DNA from: Idiomarina xiamenensis 10-D-4
GTDB taxonomy: Bacteria > Pseudomonadota > Gammaproteobacteria > Enterobacterales > Alteromonadaceae
NCBI RefSeq assembly: GCF_000299895.1
Contig: NZ_AMRG01000008.1
Coordinates: forward strand, 83,332 to 147,331
Direction of reading: 5' to 3'
Length of the DNA: 64,000 bases
Of the stretch, positions 27,354 to 36,340 are shown in pieces (position 1 is the first letter of the stretch; each line of letters opens with the position of its first letter). The notes under the pieces are model-generated. The model ran no database searches, had not been told where the DNA came from, and saw only the letters and a program-made list of their open reading frames with translations. Made by a program: the position numbers and the translations under genes.

Positions 27354-27787
27354 TGCGCGTAATATCTACCCTCATGCTACTGACAACACTGCTATTAAGC
27401 CCACTAAGTCAGGCTCAAAATATGAAGTCGTTAGGTGCTTGGGATGTTCATTACATTGCTTTCGCGGCAACCTTTTTAACCCCGGAAATCGCTAACCAAT
27501 ATGGTATACAGCGTAGCGCTTATAAAGGCGTAGTGAATATCTCGCTGTTAGATAGCAGCAGTCAGGCAGCACAAGCTGCAGGCGTATCTGGCTATGCTTT
27601 AAATAGCCTGGGCCAGCGTCAAGAATTGGCCTTTAAAGAAGTTAAAGAGGGTGATGCCATTTATTATTTAGCGCAGGTTAATTATACCAATGCAGAAACC
27701 CTGCGCTTTATCATTGATTTAACGGATGGCCGTCAATCGCATCAACTGCGCTTTTCGCAAATCTTCTATAGCGATTTAGACAATTAA
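27353..27787 (+). CDS. Exported DUF4426 family protein
   Basis: A 144-aa secreted or periplasmic protein of unknown function. A clear signal peptide (MRVISTLMLLTTLLLSPLSQA minus its last residue, about residues 1-21) precedes a small beta-rich domain with the AFAATFLTPEIANQYGIQRS segment (20 residues) typical of DUF4426. These genes regularly follow yggT in Vibrio and Alteromonadales. An ATG 33 bases upstream (27320) is in frame but would bury the signal peptide behind 11 residues encoded by the terminator hairpin, so 27353 is preferred. It converges on the antiporter gene with a 6-base gap. Confidence 0.85.
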   Translation: MRVISTLMLLTTLLLSPLSQAQNMKSLGAWDVHYIAFAATFLTPEIANQYGIQRSAYKGVVNISLLDSSSQAAQAAGVSGYALNSLGQRQELAFKEVKEGDAIYYLAQVNYTNAETLRFIIDLTDGRQSHQLRFSQIFYSDLDN

Positions 27788-27793
27788 ACGCTT

Positions 27794-29524
27794 TTAGCTT
27801 GCCGCCGACTTGATACCCACGGTGACAATTTCACCCTGTTCGCTGACCTCGCGCACGGTTAAATAGAAGTTACCCAATTTAACCTTATCACCGACCACCA
27901 CACGACGGTGGAACGCTTGCTTGAAATAATCGGCGATGGTGGTACTCATTAACTCTGCGCCTTGCTCAGCAACCGGATAAATGGCCGCTAGCTCGGCGAT
28001 GGTGAGATCCGCCCGCAAGGTAAAGTCACCAAAGAACTCGGTCTCGTTGAGCTTACGTTGCTCACCATGCGCCGACAACACGCGGCTGATGGCATCAACA
28101 TCGATAACTCGAGCAACGACTAATAGCGCGTCACCCTCCCGGATAACGGGGTTCATCGCTGGTTGCAGCCACTCGCCGTCGCGCAGTACACCAACAAAGG
28201 TTACCGGCGCGGTAAACTTCAACTGCTCCCAAGTATGGTCACAGGCCGGTGTTTTACTGTGAATATCAAACTCCCAAACTTCTAGGGCATCATTGCTAGG
28301 TACTGCATCCAGCGGCATGCGCTGCTGTGGCTGCGGTGATGGTGGCACCTCAAGCCCTAACCAACGTGCAAGCGGTACGATGGTCCAGCCCTGCACCAAC
28401 AACGATAGTAAGACAACGAAGAACGCCACATCAAAATAGACAGCTTCATCGGGAACACCGCTTAACCACGGATACAATGCCAAGATGATCGGAACCGCCC
28501 CGCGCAACCCCACCCAACTGATGAAGACTTGCTCGCGCCAGGGAAAACTAAACGGGAGCAAACATAAGAACACCGCTAATGGACGTGCGACAAAAATCAG
28601 AACTAAGGCGACGCCCAGCGCTAACGGTGCGTGCGCAATCAACTGCGACGGCGTAACCAATAACCCCAGGATCAAAAACATCATGATTTGACTTAGCCAC
28701 GCCAGACCATCTTGTACTTGTAGAATATGCACCAATTGCGACAAGCGGCTCTTACCAATGATAAAGCCCATCAAATAAACCGCTAAAAAGCCACTACCGT
28801 GAAACTTGCTCGTCAGCGCAAAAATCACCACCGCCGAAGCGATTGCTAACAGTGGAAAAAAGGTGAAACTAAGCGGTAGTTTGCGTGCCGCCAGCACAAA
28901 CGCGTGACCACCGAGCCAGCCGCCCAGTAAACCGACAATCAACTGAATCGCGACATCACCGATCAATGTCAATGGCGCCATGTCGGTATTGGTGGCAACC
29001 GCCATGGTCATGGTCATGGTCAAAATCACCGCCATCGGATCGTTGGTACCCGATTCAACTTCCAAGGTAGACGCCACACGGTCTTTAATGCGTAAACCGC
29101 GCGACTGAAAAATACTGAAGACCGCAGCCGCATCGGTAGAACTTAATAAGGCGCCCAACAGCAAACCAGCGGTCCAAGGTAAGTCAAACCAGAATACCAC
29201 TGCTGTAGCGATGCCTGCACAAGTTAGCGCCACGCCAATGGTAGCCAGACTTATAGCGGGCCATAGCGCCACCCGGAAACGGTCAGGACTAGTACGCATA
29301 CCGCCGTCAAAAAGAATAATGACCAACGCCACTGAGCCTAATAAAAAAGTTAACTGAGGATTATCGAACTTAAGCCCTAACAAACCCTCTTCGCCAGCCA
29401 GCATGCCAATACATAAAAACACCAACAATAATGGTGCGCCTAAGCGGCTTGAAATCACCGTGGCTAAAATGCTGAATAAAAACAAGCAGCCGACAATGAG
29501 AATGACTGTACTGGTATAATCCAT
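27794..29524 (-). CDS. nhaP2: Potassium/proton antiporter, CPA1 family (NhaP2/CvrA-like)
   Basis: A 576-aa cation/proton antiporter, the length of E. coli CvrA (578 aa). About 12 membrane segments cover residues 1-390 with GSVALVIILFDGGMRT and the catalytic-site region GALLSSTDAAAVFSI. ESGTNDPMAVIL carries the conserved Asp of the CPA1 ion site. The cytoplasmic C-terminus has a TrkA-C-type domain (about 405-485) and a CorC-like domain (about 495-575). Family members exchange K+ (some Na+) for protons and protect cells at high K+ or low osmolarity. GGTAAG precedes the ATG. Confidence 0.9.
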   Translation of the reverse strand: MDYTSTVILIVGCLFLFSILATVISSRLGAPLLLVFLCIGMLAGEEGLLGLKFDNPQLTFLLGSVALVIILFDGGMRTSPDRFRVALWPAISLATIGVALTCAGIATAVVFWFDLPWTAGLLLGALLSSTDAAAVFSIFQSRGLRIKDRVASTLEVESGTNDPMAVILTMTMTMAVATNTDMAPLTLIGDVAIQLIVGLLGGWLGGHAFVLAARKLPLSFTFFPLLAIASAVVIFALTSKFHGSGFLAVYLMGFIIGKSRLSQLVHILQVQDGLAWLSQIMMFLILGLLVTPSQLIAHAPLALGVALVLIFVARPLAVFLCLLPFSFPWREQVFISWVGLRGAVPIILALYPWLSGVPDEAVYFDVAFFVVLLSLLVQGWTIVPLARWLGLEVPPSPQPQQRMPLDAVPSNDALEVWEFDIHSKTPACDHTWEQLKFTAPVTFVGVLRDGEWLQPAMNPVIREGDALLVVARVIDVDAISRVLSAHGEQRKLNETEFFGDFTLRADLTIAELAAIYPVAEQGAELMSTTIADYFKQAFHRRVVVGDKVKLGNFYLTVREVSEQGEIVTVGIKSAAS

Positions 29525-29658
29525 AACTTACCGAAAACGTCCTAGTTGATGCTGAAACTCTTGCATAATCATGATAGTACCACGTTGGCATGGTTTTCCC
29601 GTATAATTGCTGCTGATTTTATCGTCGTTTTTTATTTCGTAGACCGTCAGAGGTAGTC

Positions 29659-30264
29659 ATGTCAGAGAAACCGTTCGAAGTTGTGCTTGCCACCAGTAAC
29701 CCCGGTAAAGTACGCGAATTACAAGCCATGCTCGAACCGCTAAACTGGCAAGTCTCACCACAATCCAACTGGAGCTTTGATGACGCCGAAGAAACCGCTG
29801 TCACTTTTGTTGAGAATGCGCTGATCAAAGCACGTCACGCCGCCTTACAAACCGGCTTAGCGGCAATCGCCGACGACTCTGGCTTAGCGGTTGATGCACT
29901 AGCCGGTGCTCCTGGCGTTTATTCTGCCCGCTACGCCGGTGTCAACGCTAGCGATAGTGACAATGTACAAAAATTACTAAACGCGATGCGCGACGTACCT
30001 GCGGCAGAACGCCAAGCACAGTTCCATTGCGTGCTGGTATTTGTTCGTCACGCTAACGACCCGACACCGATCATTTGTCACGGTCGCTGGCAGGGGCTGG
30101 TTCACCATCAAGTACAAGGTACTCAAGGGTTTGGTTATGACCCGATATTTTGGTTAGCAGAGCAGCAGTGTACCGCAGCGGAGCTGAGGCGTGAACAAAA
30201 GCAGCAACTCAGTCATCGTGGTCAAGCGCTGGCACAACTGTTAACGCAATTGACGGCACGCTAA
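29659..30264 (+). CDS. rdgB: XTP/dITP pyrophosphatase (Ham1/RdgB)
   Basis: House-cleaning nucleotide pyrophosphatase that removes XTP, dITP and related non-canonical nucleotides. The 201-aa protein shows [18 protein letters not shown] minus flanks (substrate-binding TSN and K), [13 protein letters not shown] (metal-binding acidic residues), GVYSARYAG, and FGYDPIF near residue 155 followed by a late SHRGQA. GAGGT lies before the ATG. The stop TAA shares a base with the hemW ATG (TAATG), so the pair is coupled. Confidence 0.96.
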   Translation: MSEKPFEVVLATSNPGKVRELQAMLEPLNWQVSPQSNWSFDDAEETAVTFVENALIKARHAALQTGLAAIADDSGLAVDALAGAPGVYSARYAGVNASDSDNVQKLLNAMRDVPAAERQAQFHCVLVFVRHANDPTPIICHGRWQGLVHHQVQGTQGFGYDPIFWLAEQQCTAAELRREQKQQLSHRGQALAQLLTQLTAR

Positions 30265-31406
30265 TGCTGAGCTTACCGCCACTGTCGCTGTACGTGCACT
30301 TTCCTTGGTGTGTACAAAAATGCCCTTATTGCGACTTCAACTCGCATAGTCTCAAAGGCCAGATACCGGAAGCGGCCTACATTAGCCGCTTGTTAGATGA
30401 CCTACAGGCAGATTTATCTTGGGTGCAAGGGCGCCCGCTGCACAGCATTTTTATTGGCGGCGGCACCCCCAGCCTTATCAGTGCTGAGGGTATCGCTCGC
30501 TTGCTGCAAGGCATAAAGCAACAAGTTGGCTTTGCCGATAAGGCTGAAATTACCCTAGAAGCTAACCCCGGCACTTTTGAAACAGAACGCTTCGCCGGCT
30601 TTGTCGAGGCGGGTGTTAACCGCTTATCAATAGGTGTACAAAGCTTACAAGCTGAGCAGTTAAGCGCATTGGGCCGCATTCACGACCCACAACAAGCTCG
30701 TGCCGCCGCAAGCCACGCACAAAGCTTAGCATTGCAAAGTTTTAATCTGGACTTAATGCACGGCCTACCCGGCCAAAGCATTGCTGCCGCGATGGCCGAT
30801 TTAGACGGTGTAATTGCTCTGCAACCACCTCATATATCGTGGTATCAATTGACCATTGAACCCAACACCGCGTTCGCCAGTCGCCCACCACAGTTACCCG
30901 AGGACGATACGCTGGCAGAAATTTATGAGCGAGGCCAACAACGGTTAGCCGAGGCGGGCTATCAGCAATACGAAGTCAGTGCCTATGCAAAGCCCGGCCA
31001 TCAGAGCCAGCATAACCGTAATTATTGGCAATTTGGTGACTATTTAGGCATCGGCTGCGGCGCTCATAGCAAGATCACACTCGCTGAGCAGCAACAGATC
31101 ATCCGCTGTGAAAAAGTCAAACATCCGCAAGGCTATCTTGATTTAACCCGCTCACAACGCTACCGCACCTGGCCTGTCGAAGAGACAGAACGGCCATTTG
31201 AGTTTTTTATGAATCAGTTACGTTTATTAGAACCGACCGCTAAACGTCAATTTACCGAACGTACCGGACTGCCACTGAGCACTGCCGAGCAAGCCCTAAA
31301 GCGGGCAAAAACACAAGGGTTGCTAACAGAAAACGCCGAACACTGGCAGTGTACGGCGTTAGGGCGTCGCTTTTTGAATAATATCCTTGATCAATTGGTC
31401 GATTGA
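30264..31406 (+). CDS. hemW: Radical SAM heme chaperone HemW
   Basis: A 380-aa radical SAM protein, formerly annotated as coproporphyrinogen oxidase-like. It binds heme and is thought to deliver it to respiratory enzymes. The [4Fe-4S]/SAM motif is CVQKCPYCDF (CxxxCxxC) near residues 16-23. It is followed by FIGGGTPSL, LEANPGT and RLSIGVQSLQ, and a C-terminal HemW domain (about 290-375) with NYWQFGDYLGIGCGAHSK (18 residues). It overlaps the rdgB stop by one base and converges on trmB with a 7-base gap. Confidence 0.95.
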   Translation: MLSLPPLSLYVHFPWCVQKCPYCDFNSHSLKGQIPEAAYISRLLDDLQADLSWVQGRPLHSIFIGGGTPSLISAEGIARLLQGIKQQVGFADKAEITLEANPGTFETERFAGFVEAGVNRLSIGVQSLQAEQLSALGRIHDPQQARAAASHAQSLALQSFNLDLMHGLPGQSIAAAMADLDGVIALQPPHISWYQLTIEPNTAFASRPPQLPEDDTLAEIYERGQQRLAEAGYQQYEVSAYAKPGHQSQHNRNYWQFGDYLGIGCGAHSKITLAEQQQIIRCEKVKHPQGYLDLTRSQRYRTWPVEETERPFEFFMNQLRLLEPTAKRQFTERTGLPLSTAEQALKRAKTQGLLTENAEHWQCTALGRRFLNNILDQLVD

Positions 31407-31413
31407 ACAGCGG

Positions 31414-32136
31414 TTATTGACTCACGCGAGTAAACTGTAAGTCCCAAACACCATGGCCTAAGCGATGTCCACGTTGCTCGAATTTCGTCAGTGGCCGATT
31501 CTCAGGACGAGGAATGTAATCACCGCTGCTGGATAAGTTGCTAAAATCGCTGCTGGCAGACATTACCGCTAACATATGTTCGGCATAATTTTGCCAGTCG
31601 GTAGCGAGATGCAAGACACCGCCGACTTTCAGCTTTTGCGCTAATAAGGCAATAAATTCAGGCTGTATGATGCGGCGTTTATGATGGCGCTTTTTGTGCC
31701 AAGGGTCGGGGAAAAAGATCTGTACCCGAGACAGGCTGTGGTCGGCAACACACTGCTTAAGAACTTCGACGGCGTCATCATCGAACACACGTAAATTCTC
31801 AACCCCGGCTTGCTCAGCCAGCAATAAACAAGCGCCAACGCCAGGAGTGTGTACTTCGATACCAACAAAGTTGTGCTGCTGCTCAGCCTGAGCCATTTTT
31901 ACCAATGAATCGCCCATGCCAAAACCAATTTCTAAAACCACAGGATGGTCATTGGCAAAAACGTCAGACCACGCTAAAAGCCCATCAGCGAGTTGTAATC
32001 CCTTGTGCGGCCATTGCCGACTCAGGGCTGCCTGCTGACCTTTGGTTAAACGCCCTTCGCGTTTTACAAAACTGCGTACGGTACGCACGTATTTGCCAGC
32101 TGCGGCGGCTTCAGCAGCAGATTTAAACTCACTCAT
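31414..32136 (-). CDS. trmB: tRNA (guanine-N7-)-methyltransferase
   Basis: Makes m7G46 in the tRNA variable loop. The 240-aa protein has an N-terminal basic region ([17 protein letters not shown]), the SAM site [12 protein letters not shown], and the TrmB signature [16 protein letters not shown] (16 residues) near residue 150. GGAG is found upstream of the ATG at long spacing. It is separated from the upstream same-strand ompA-like gene by a strong terminator, so it has its own promoter in the short gap, which I could not identify with confidence. Confidence 0.96.
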   Translation of the reverse strand: MSEFKSAAEAAAAGKYVRTVRSFVKREGRLTKGQQAALSRQWPHKGLQLADGLLAWSDVFANDHPVVLEIGFGMGDSLVKMAQAEQQHNFVGIEVHTPGVGACLLLAEQAGVENLRVFDDDAVEVLKQCVADHSLSRVQIFFPDPWHKKRHHKRRIIQPEFIALLAQKLKVGGVLHLATDWQNYAEHMLAVMSASSDFSNLSSSGDYIPRPENRPLTKFEQRGHRLGHGVWDLQFTRVSQ

Positions 32137-32190
32137 GCAATTCAGGCTCCGATTGATTCACTGACGGGCAAATTTTAAGCCGCTCATTAT

Positions 32191-32228
32191 GCAAAAAGGC
32201 GCGACAAAAACAAGTTTGTCGCGCCTTT
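32191..32228 (-). terminator. Terminator downstream of the OmpA-family gene
   Basis: A 14-base perfect stem, AAAGGCGCGACAAA/TTTGTCGCGCCTTT, with a 6-base loop ends in a T run on the minus strand. It lies 38 bases after the ompA-like stop and before trmB. A T tract is also present in the other direction, so it is nearly symmetrical. Confidence 0.9.
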
Positions 32229-32265
32229 AATTGCTTAATTCTAAAGTAAGCTTAGCGATTACCGA

Positions 32266-33351
32266 TTAATTTTTCTTAACAGGTACCCGCTCGGTCACTT
32301 TCAGCTCAGCTTCGATACGGCGGTTTTCTTGACGCTGGGCTTTGGTTTCGCCAGAGTTTTTAGGACGGTTCTCGCCGTACCCTTTCCACTGTACACGTTG
32401 CTTAGCGATGCCGTAGTTATTGATCATACGCTCACCAACCGCTTTCGCACGCTGCTCAGACAACCACTGGTTGTATTCTGCAGGACCCGTCTGGTCAGTG
32501 TGACCATTGATCATGATATCCAGTTGCGGATGCTCTTTCATGAAATCTGCGGTTTTACGAATGTCATCGTCATAACCGTCACGAATTTCGTACGAGTCAA
32601 ACGGGAACTCAATCACTAATTCACGCTTAACGGTTTCGTTGCGATAAATGATACAGCCGTCTTTATCCACCGAATAACTAGCCGGCGTATTGGGACACTT
32701 GTCGCGGCTATCGGGAACACCATCGCCATCACTATCGACTGGTGCAGCTGCAGGCGCAGGCTCAGGTTGCGGACGCGTTTGCGGACGCTCTTCCTGATAG
32801 CTATCGTTATAGGTGTTGCCAAAGAAATACTGCACACCTACGTTGGTAAAGTACTCAGTTAAATTACCATCATTCTGCTGAACACCACCTTCGACACGCC
32901 ACGCCCAGTTATTATTGAAAAACTGGCGATAACCGACGGTACCACGCAGGAAAGTATCATCAAAACCTTCTAAACGAGTACGGTTAATACCTAAACCCGC
33001 ATAGACGTTATTCTTGAAGTTATACAACACATCGACACCAAAGGCATCGCCATAGGCATCGCTGCTGGTGCCACGCAAGCTACCCTGCAAATAATCATAA
33101 TACAGACGAGCTTCCCATGCCTCAGTCAACCGATGACCTAACTCTAAGCCGCCAGTGAAAGTATTGATACCACTACTGTAGTCAAATGCTGCGCCGTCTT
33201 TAACTGCAAAGCGGTCACTATCGGTATCAAAAGCACCTAAGCGTGCACCAAAGTAAAAGTCGCCATAATCGCCTTGCTTATCGTGTGCTAAAGCTGGTTG
33301 CATCGCAGATGCACCGATGATAGCAAGTGTTAGTAAGGATAAACGCTTCAT
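32266..33351 (-). CDS. ompA: OmpA-family outer membrane porin
   Basis: A 361-aa outer membrane protein. A signal peptide (residues 1 to about 22, ending QPALA) is followed by an eight-stranded beta-barrel (about 25-185, alternating hydrophobic strands such as FYFGARLGAF). A Pro/Gln/Glu linker follows, then a thrombospondin type 3-like calcium motif DSDGDGVPD with CPNTP. The C-terminal OmpA peptidoglycan-binding domain (about 235-355) contains INGHTDQTG, NQWLSEQRAKAVGERM and GYGENRP. The start at 33351 is supported by AAGGAG 7 bases upstream. It anchors the outer membrane to the cell wall. It is monocistronic, with a strong terminator. Confidence 0.93.
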   Translation of the reverse strand: MKRLSLLTLAIIGASAMQPALAHDKQGDYGDFYFGARLGAFDTDSDRFAVKDGAAFDYSSGINTFTGGLELGHRLTEAWEARLYYDYLQGSLRGTSSDAYGDAFGVDVLYNFKNNVYAGLGINRTRLEGFDDTFLRGTVGYRQFFNNNWAWRVEGGVQQNDGNLTEYFTNVGVQYFFGNTYNDSYQEERPQTRPQPEPAPAAAPVDSDGDGVPDSRDKCPNTPASYSVDKDGCIIYRNETVKRELVIEFPFDSYEIRDGYDDDIRKTADFMKEHPQLDIMINGHTDQTGPAEYNQWLSEQRAKAVGERMINNYGIAKQRVQWKGYGENRPKNSGETKAQRQENRRIEAELKVTERVPVKKN

Positions 33352-33596
33352 GAAGTACTCCTTTTGTACTAGCAATTAAATTCCCTGTAGGGCAAAACGT
33401 CGCATCGCGGTAACTGTGCGCCGAAGTCTTTTGTGTATGATAGACAACTAAACCCTTTAGTTTCAGTGGTTTTCGCTATCTTTACACACCATCAGCAGCA
33501 TACGACTTACCTGAACTTGTATGAACTTCTTACGCAAAAAGCGTTAGAATGGTTCAATTATAGCAATGAATATGTAATTTGCCGTATGAGATTCAG

Positions 33597-34664
33597 ATGA
33601 TTGACACGCTATCGACCAAGCAGGATGACCTGTTCACCCAGAGGGTTATTGATTGGTATTACCAACACGGACGCAAATCGCTGCCTTGGCAACAACAGAA
33701 AACGCCTTATCGAGTGTGGGTCTCGGAAACCATGCTGCAGCAGACTCAGGTTGCTACCGTGATACCCTATTACCAACGCTTTATGGCTCGCTTTACCGAC
33801 GTCGAGCAGTTAGCGCAGGCGCAGCAGGATGAAGTACTGCATTACTGGACCGGCTTGGGCTATTACGCCCGCGCGCGCAATTTGCACAAAGCCGCGCAGG
33901 TGATCGTCACACAGCATCAAGGCAACTTCCCCGAGCAACAGCAGGCATTAGAAGCATTACCCGGCATTGGTCGTTCGACCGCAGGAGCAATACGCTCGTT
34001 AGCCATGCAGCAACCCGCCGCTATTCTAGACGGCAACGTTAAACGCGTGCTAGCTCGCTATTTAGCTGTCGCCGGCTGGCCAGGCCAAAGCGCTACACTG
34101 AAAGCGCTGTGGTCGGCATCGGAACAACTCACCGCACAAGCTAGTGACGTTGCTGCTTATAATCAGGCCATGATGGATCTGGGGTCGATGATCTGTAAGC
34201 GCAGCAAGCCATTATGTCAGCAGTGTCCGATTGCTGCTGATTGCCTTGCCTATCAGCAGCAACAAATCAGCGACTACCCCGGCAAGAAGCCCAAAAAACA
34301 GTTGCCGACGCGTACCACTCAGTTCTTGATTCTGCGGCGCGGCAAGCAGATATTACTCGAGCAACGACCCAGCACCGGCTTATGGGGCGGACTGTGGAAC
34401 TTTCCAAATACCGAAGATGCCGCTTCGGATTGGTTGGCTGCAAATCATTACAATAGCGAACAGATACTCGAACTCCCCCCTTTTCGACACACCTTTAGTC
34501 ATTTTCATTTACAGATACAGCCGCTGTTAATCGATATTGATAGCGACACATCAAATAACGTCAATGAACACCAGCAGCGTTGGGTCGACATTCACGATCC
34601 AGGCGAACTCGGCTTACCGCAACCAGCGGTTAAGTTGCTTCAACAGCTGCAACAGTTAAACTAA
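33597..34664 (+). CDS. mutY: A/G-specific adenine glycosylase
   Basis: Removes adenine mispaired with 8-oxoguanine. The 355-aa protein has [20 protein letters not shown] (20 residues; catalytic Glu in [10 protein letters not shown]), the helix-hairpin-helix [15 protein letters not shown] with the catalytic Asp in ILDGNVKRV, and the [4Fe-4S] cysteines C-x6-C-x2-C-x5-C ([17 protein letters not shown]). The C-terminal NUDIX-like domain that reads 8-oxoG covers about 240-350 ([10 protein letters not shown]). The ATG at 33597 is preferred over a TTG six codons upstream. yggX follows after 50 bases. Confidence 0.96.
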   Translation: MIDTLSTKQDDLFTQRVIDWYYQHGRKSLPWQQQKTPYRVWVSETMLQQTQVATVIPYYQRFMARFTDVEQLAQAQQDEVLHYWTGLGYYARARNLHKAAQVIVTQHQGNFPEQQQALEALPGIGRSTAGAIRSLAMQQPAAILDGNVKRVLARYLAVAGWPGQSATLKALWSASEQLTAQASDVAAYNQAMMDLGSMICKRSKPLCQQCPIAADCLAYQQQQISDYPGKKPKKQLPTRTTQFLILRRGKQILLEQRPSTGLWGGLWNFPNTEDAASDWLAANHYNSEQILELPPFRHTFSHFHLQIQPLLIDIDSDTSNNVNEHQQRWVDIHDPGELGLPQPAVKLLQQLQQLN

Positions 34665-34714
34665 GCTTATTTTTAGCGATGCATATCGCCGATTTTACTG
34701 AGGAGTAGTTAAGC

Positions 34715-34987
34715 ATGGCTCGAACCGTTTATTGTGAATACTTGAATAAAGAAGCCGAGGGTCTGGACTTTCAACTGTATCCGGGCGAGCTGGGCGAGCG
34801 TATTTATAACCACATATCAAAACAAGCGTGGGCCGAATGGCAGAAAAAGCAAACCATGCTAATCAACGAAAAGCGCTTAAATATGATGGCTGCCGATGAC
34901 CGCCAATTTTTAGAAGAACAAATGGTCGCTTTCTTATTTGAAGGCAAAGACGTGAAAATCGAGGGTTATACCCCGCCAGCACCGTAA
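34715..34987 (+). CDS. yggX: Probable Fe(2+)-trafficking protein YggX
   Basis: A 90-aa cytoplasmic protein that helps protect iron-sulfur clusters from oxidation. It has the invariant start [19 protein letters not shown] (19 residues, conserved Cys), [18 protein letters not shown] and the C-terminal [22 protein letters not shown] is 9 bases before the ATG. It follows mutY, the standard arrangement, and MutY is itself an iron-sulfur enzyme. Confidence 0.97.
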   Translation: MARTVYCEYLNKEAEGLDFQLYPGELGERIYNHISKQAWAEWQKKQTMLINEKRLNMMAADDRQFLEEQMVAFLFEGKDVKIEGYTPPAP

Positions 34988-35061
34988 TATCTCTGTCTAC
35001 GCTAAGCTAAACGACAGCGCAGCAGTTCCACCACCTGCGCTGCACGCCGAATTATCTAAAT

Positions 35062-35097
35062 AGCCGCTGTTAACATCAGTTTTACGGCGGCTTTTTT
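35062..35097 (+). terminator. Terminator of mutY-yggX
   Basis: AGCCGC (35062-35067) pairs with GCGGCT (35087-35092) across a 19-base loop, followed by six T residues. A second hairpin without T run (CAGCGCAG/CTGCGCTG) lies just upstream. Both sit in the 237-base gap between yggX and proB, which has no other gene. Confidence 0.6.
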
Positions 35098-35186
35098 GTT
35101 TTTGTGATCTATCCAGCCGATTTATGACTAAAATATTGACAATAGCTTTGCTTTATGAAGCTTGCTAGCAGTACAACGGCAAATCT

Positions 35187-35200
35187 GTTAGTATACTAAC
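35187..35200. promoter_or_regulatory. Perfect 14-base palindrome upstream of proB
   Basis: GTTAGTATACTAAC is a perfect inverted repeat 24 bases before the proB ATG, and it contains a TATACT that could act as a -10 element. No good -35 sits at the right spacing. It may be an operator over the proBA promoter; this is inference from position and symmetry. Confidence 0.35.
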
Positions 35201-35224
35201 GAATTCAATAAAAGGGAGTCACTA

Positions 35225-36340
35225 ATGAAAACGCCACCGTGGCGACGCGCCGTCATTAAGGTCGGTAGCGCACTGATTGCACCCGACGTTAACGGTACTA
35301 GCTCAAAGTACTTACTAGCCATTGCTCGTTTTATTATTGAGTGTCGCGAACGCGGCCAAGAAGTTGTTTTATGTTCTTCAGGAAGCGTAGCTGCAGGACG
35401 CAAGCACATTGAAACGCAACACGATCAATTACCCATCCCGGTACGCAAAGCGATGGCCGCAGTTGGCCAAAACGATATGATGGCAAATTGGTCACGTTTT
35501 TTCGATTTCCCCTGCGCACAGGTGTTAATGACCCACAGCGATCTGCGCGACCGAGCCAGATACGTTAGTATTCGAAATACTTTGCACACATTGTTAGAAC
35601 ACAACGTGCTACCTATCGTCAACGAAAATGACGCTTTAGCGACCGACGAAATGAAAGTCGGCGATAACGATAACTTAGCGGCGATGGTGGCAACCTTAGT
35701 CGATGCCGACGCACTATTTATTTGTTCTGACATCGACGGCTTATTTGATGCCGATCCGCGTCTGGATCCAGACGCGAAGAAGATTCCGGTGGTCGACAAA
35801 ATTGATGAAAGCATTTTTGCGCTCGCCGGCGGCACCACCAACAAGAATGCCACTGGTGGTATGCGTACCAAAGTCGAGGCGGCTGAGAAAGCGACCTCAC
35901 ACGGCATCGATACTTATATTGTCAATGGTCGCAAAGGCGAAACCTTTGAACACTTATTGCAAGGCGAGAATCCCGGCACCTTGTTCCGTCGTCAGGACGA
36001 CCCAATCAGTAATAAAAAGCATTGGCTACGTCACACGCTGGTCTCGCAGGGCGAAATTTTAGTCGATGCGGGAGCCGTTGACGCCTTACTTCAAAAAGGA
36101 GCCTCGCTGTTGAGCTCTGGTATTGTCGATGTGCAAGGCGACTTTAATCGCGGCGACGCGGTGCTGGTGCGTAGTGCAGAAAGCACCGAAGCCATTGCTA
36201 AAGGCATTTGTCAGTATAGTGCACATGAGTTAATGCACATTAAAGGGCAGCAAACCAGTGAGATTGCTGAGCAGTTTGGTTATAGCCCAATCACCGAAGT
36301 GATTCACCGTGACGATTTAATGATCTTGGAGGATGTATGA
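35225..36340 (+). CDS. proB: Glutamate 5-kinase
   Basis: First step of proline synthesis: phosphorylates glutamate; normally inhibited by proline. The 371-aa protein has the amino acid kinase domain (residues about 8-255: AVIKVGSALIA, SSGSVAAGRKHI, FICSDIDGLFDADPRLDP (18 residues), GGMRTKVEAAEKAT) and a C-terminal PUA domain (about 275-355). AAGGGAG precedes the ATG. The TGA stop overlaps the proA ATG (ATGA), so the two are coupled. Confidence 0.97.
   Translation: MKTPPWRRAVIKVGSALIAPDVNGTSSKYLLAIARFIIECRERGQEVVLCSSGSVAAGRKHIETQHDQLPIPVRKAMAAVGQNDMMANWSRFFDFPCAQVLMTHSDLRDRARYVSIRNTLHTLLEHNVLPIVNENDALATDEMKVGDNDNLAAMVATLVDADALFICSDIDGLFDADPRLDPDAKKIPVVDKIDESIFALAGGTTNKNATGGMRTKVEAAEKATSHGIDTYIVNGRKGETFEHLLQGENPGTLFRRQDDPISNKKHWLRHTLVSQGEILVDAGAVDALLQKGASLLSSGIVDVQGDFNRGDAVLVRSAESTEAIAKGICQYSAHELMHIKGQQTSEIAEQFGYSPITEVIHRDDLMILEDV

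Noticed and set aside
35425..35907. 160-codon open frame antisense to proB
   Set aside because: Shadow of the conserved kinase frame; composition is Ser/Ala/Leu-rich as expected of antisense reading.
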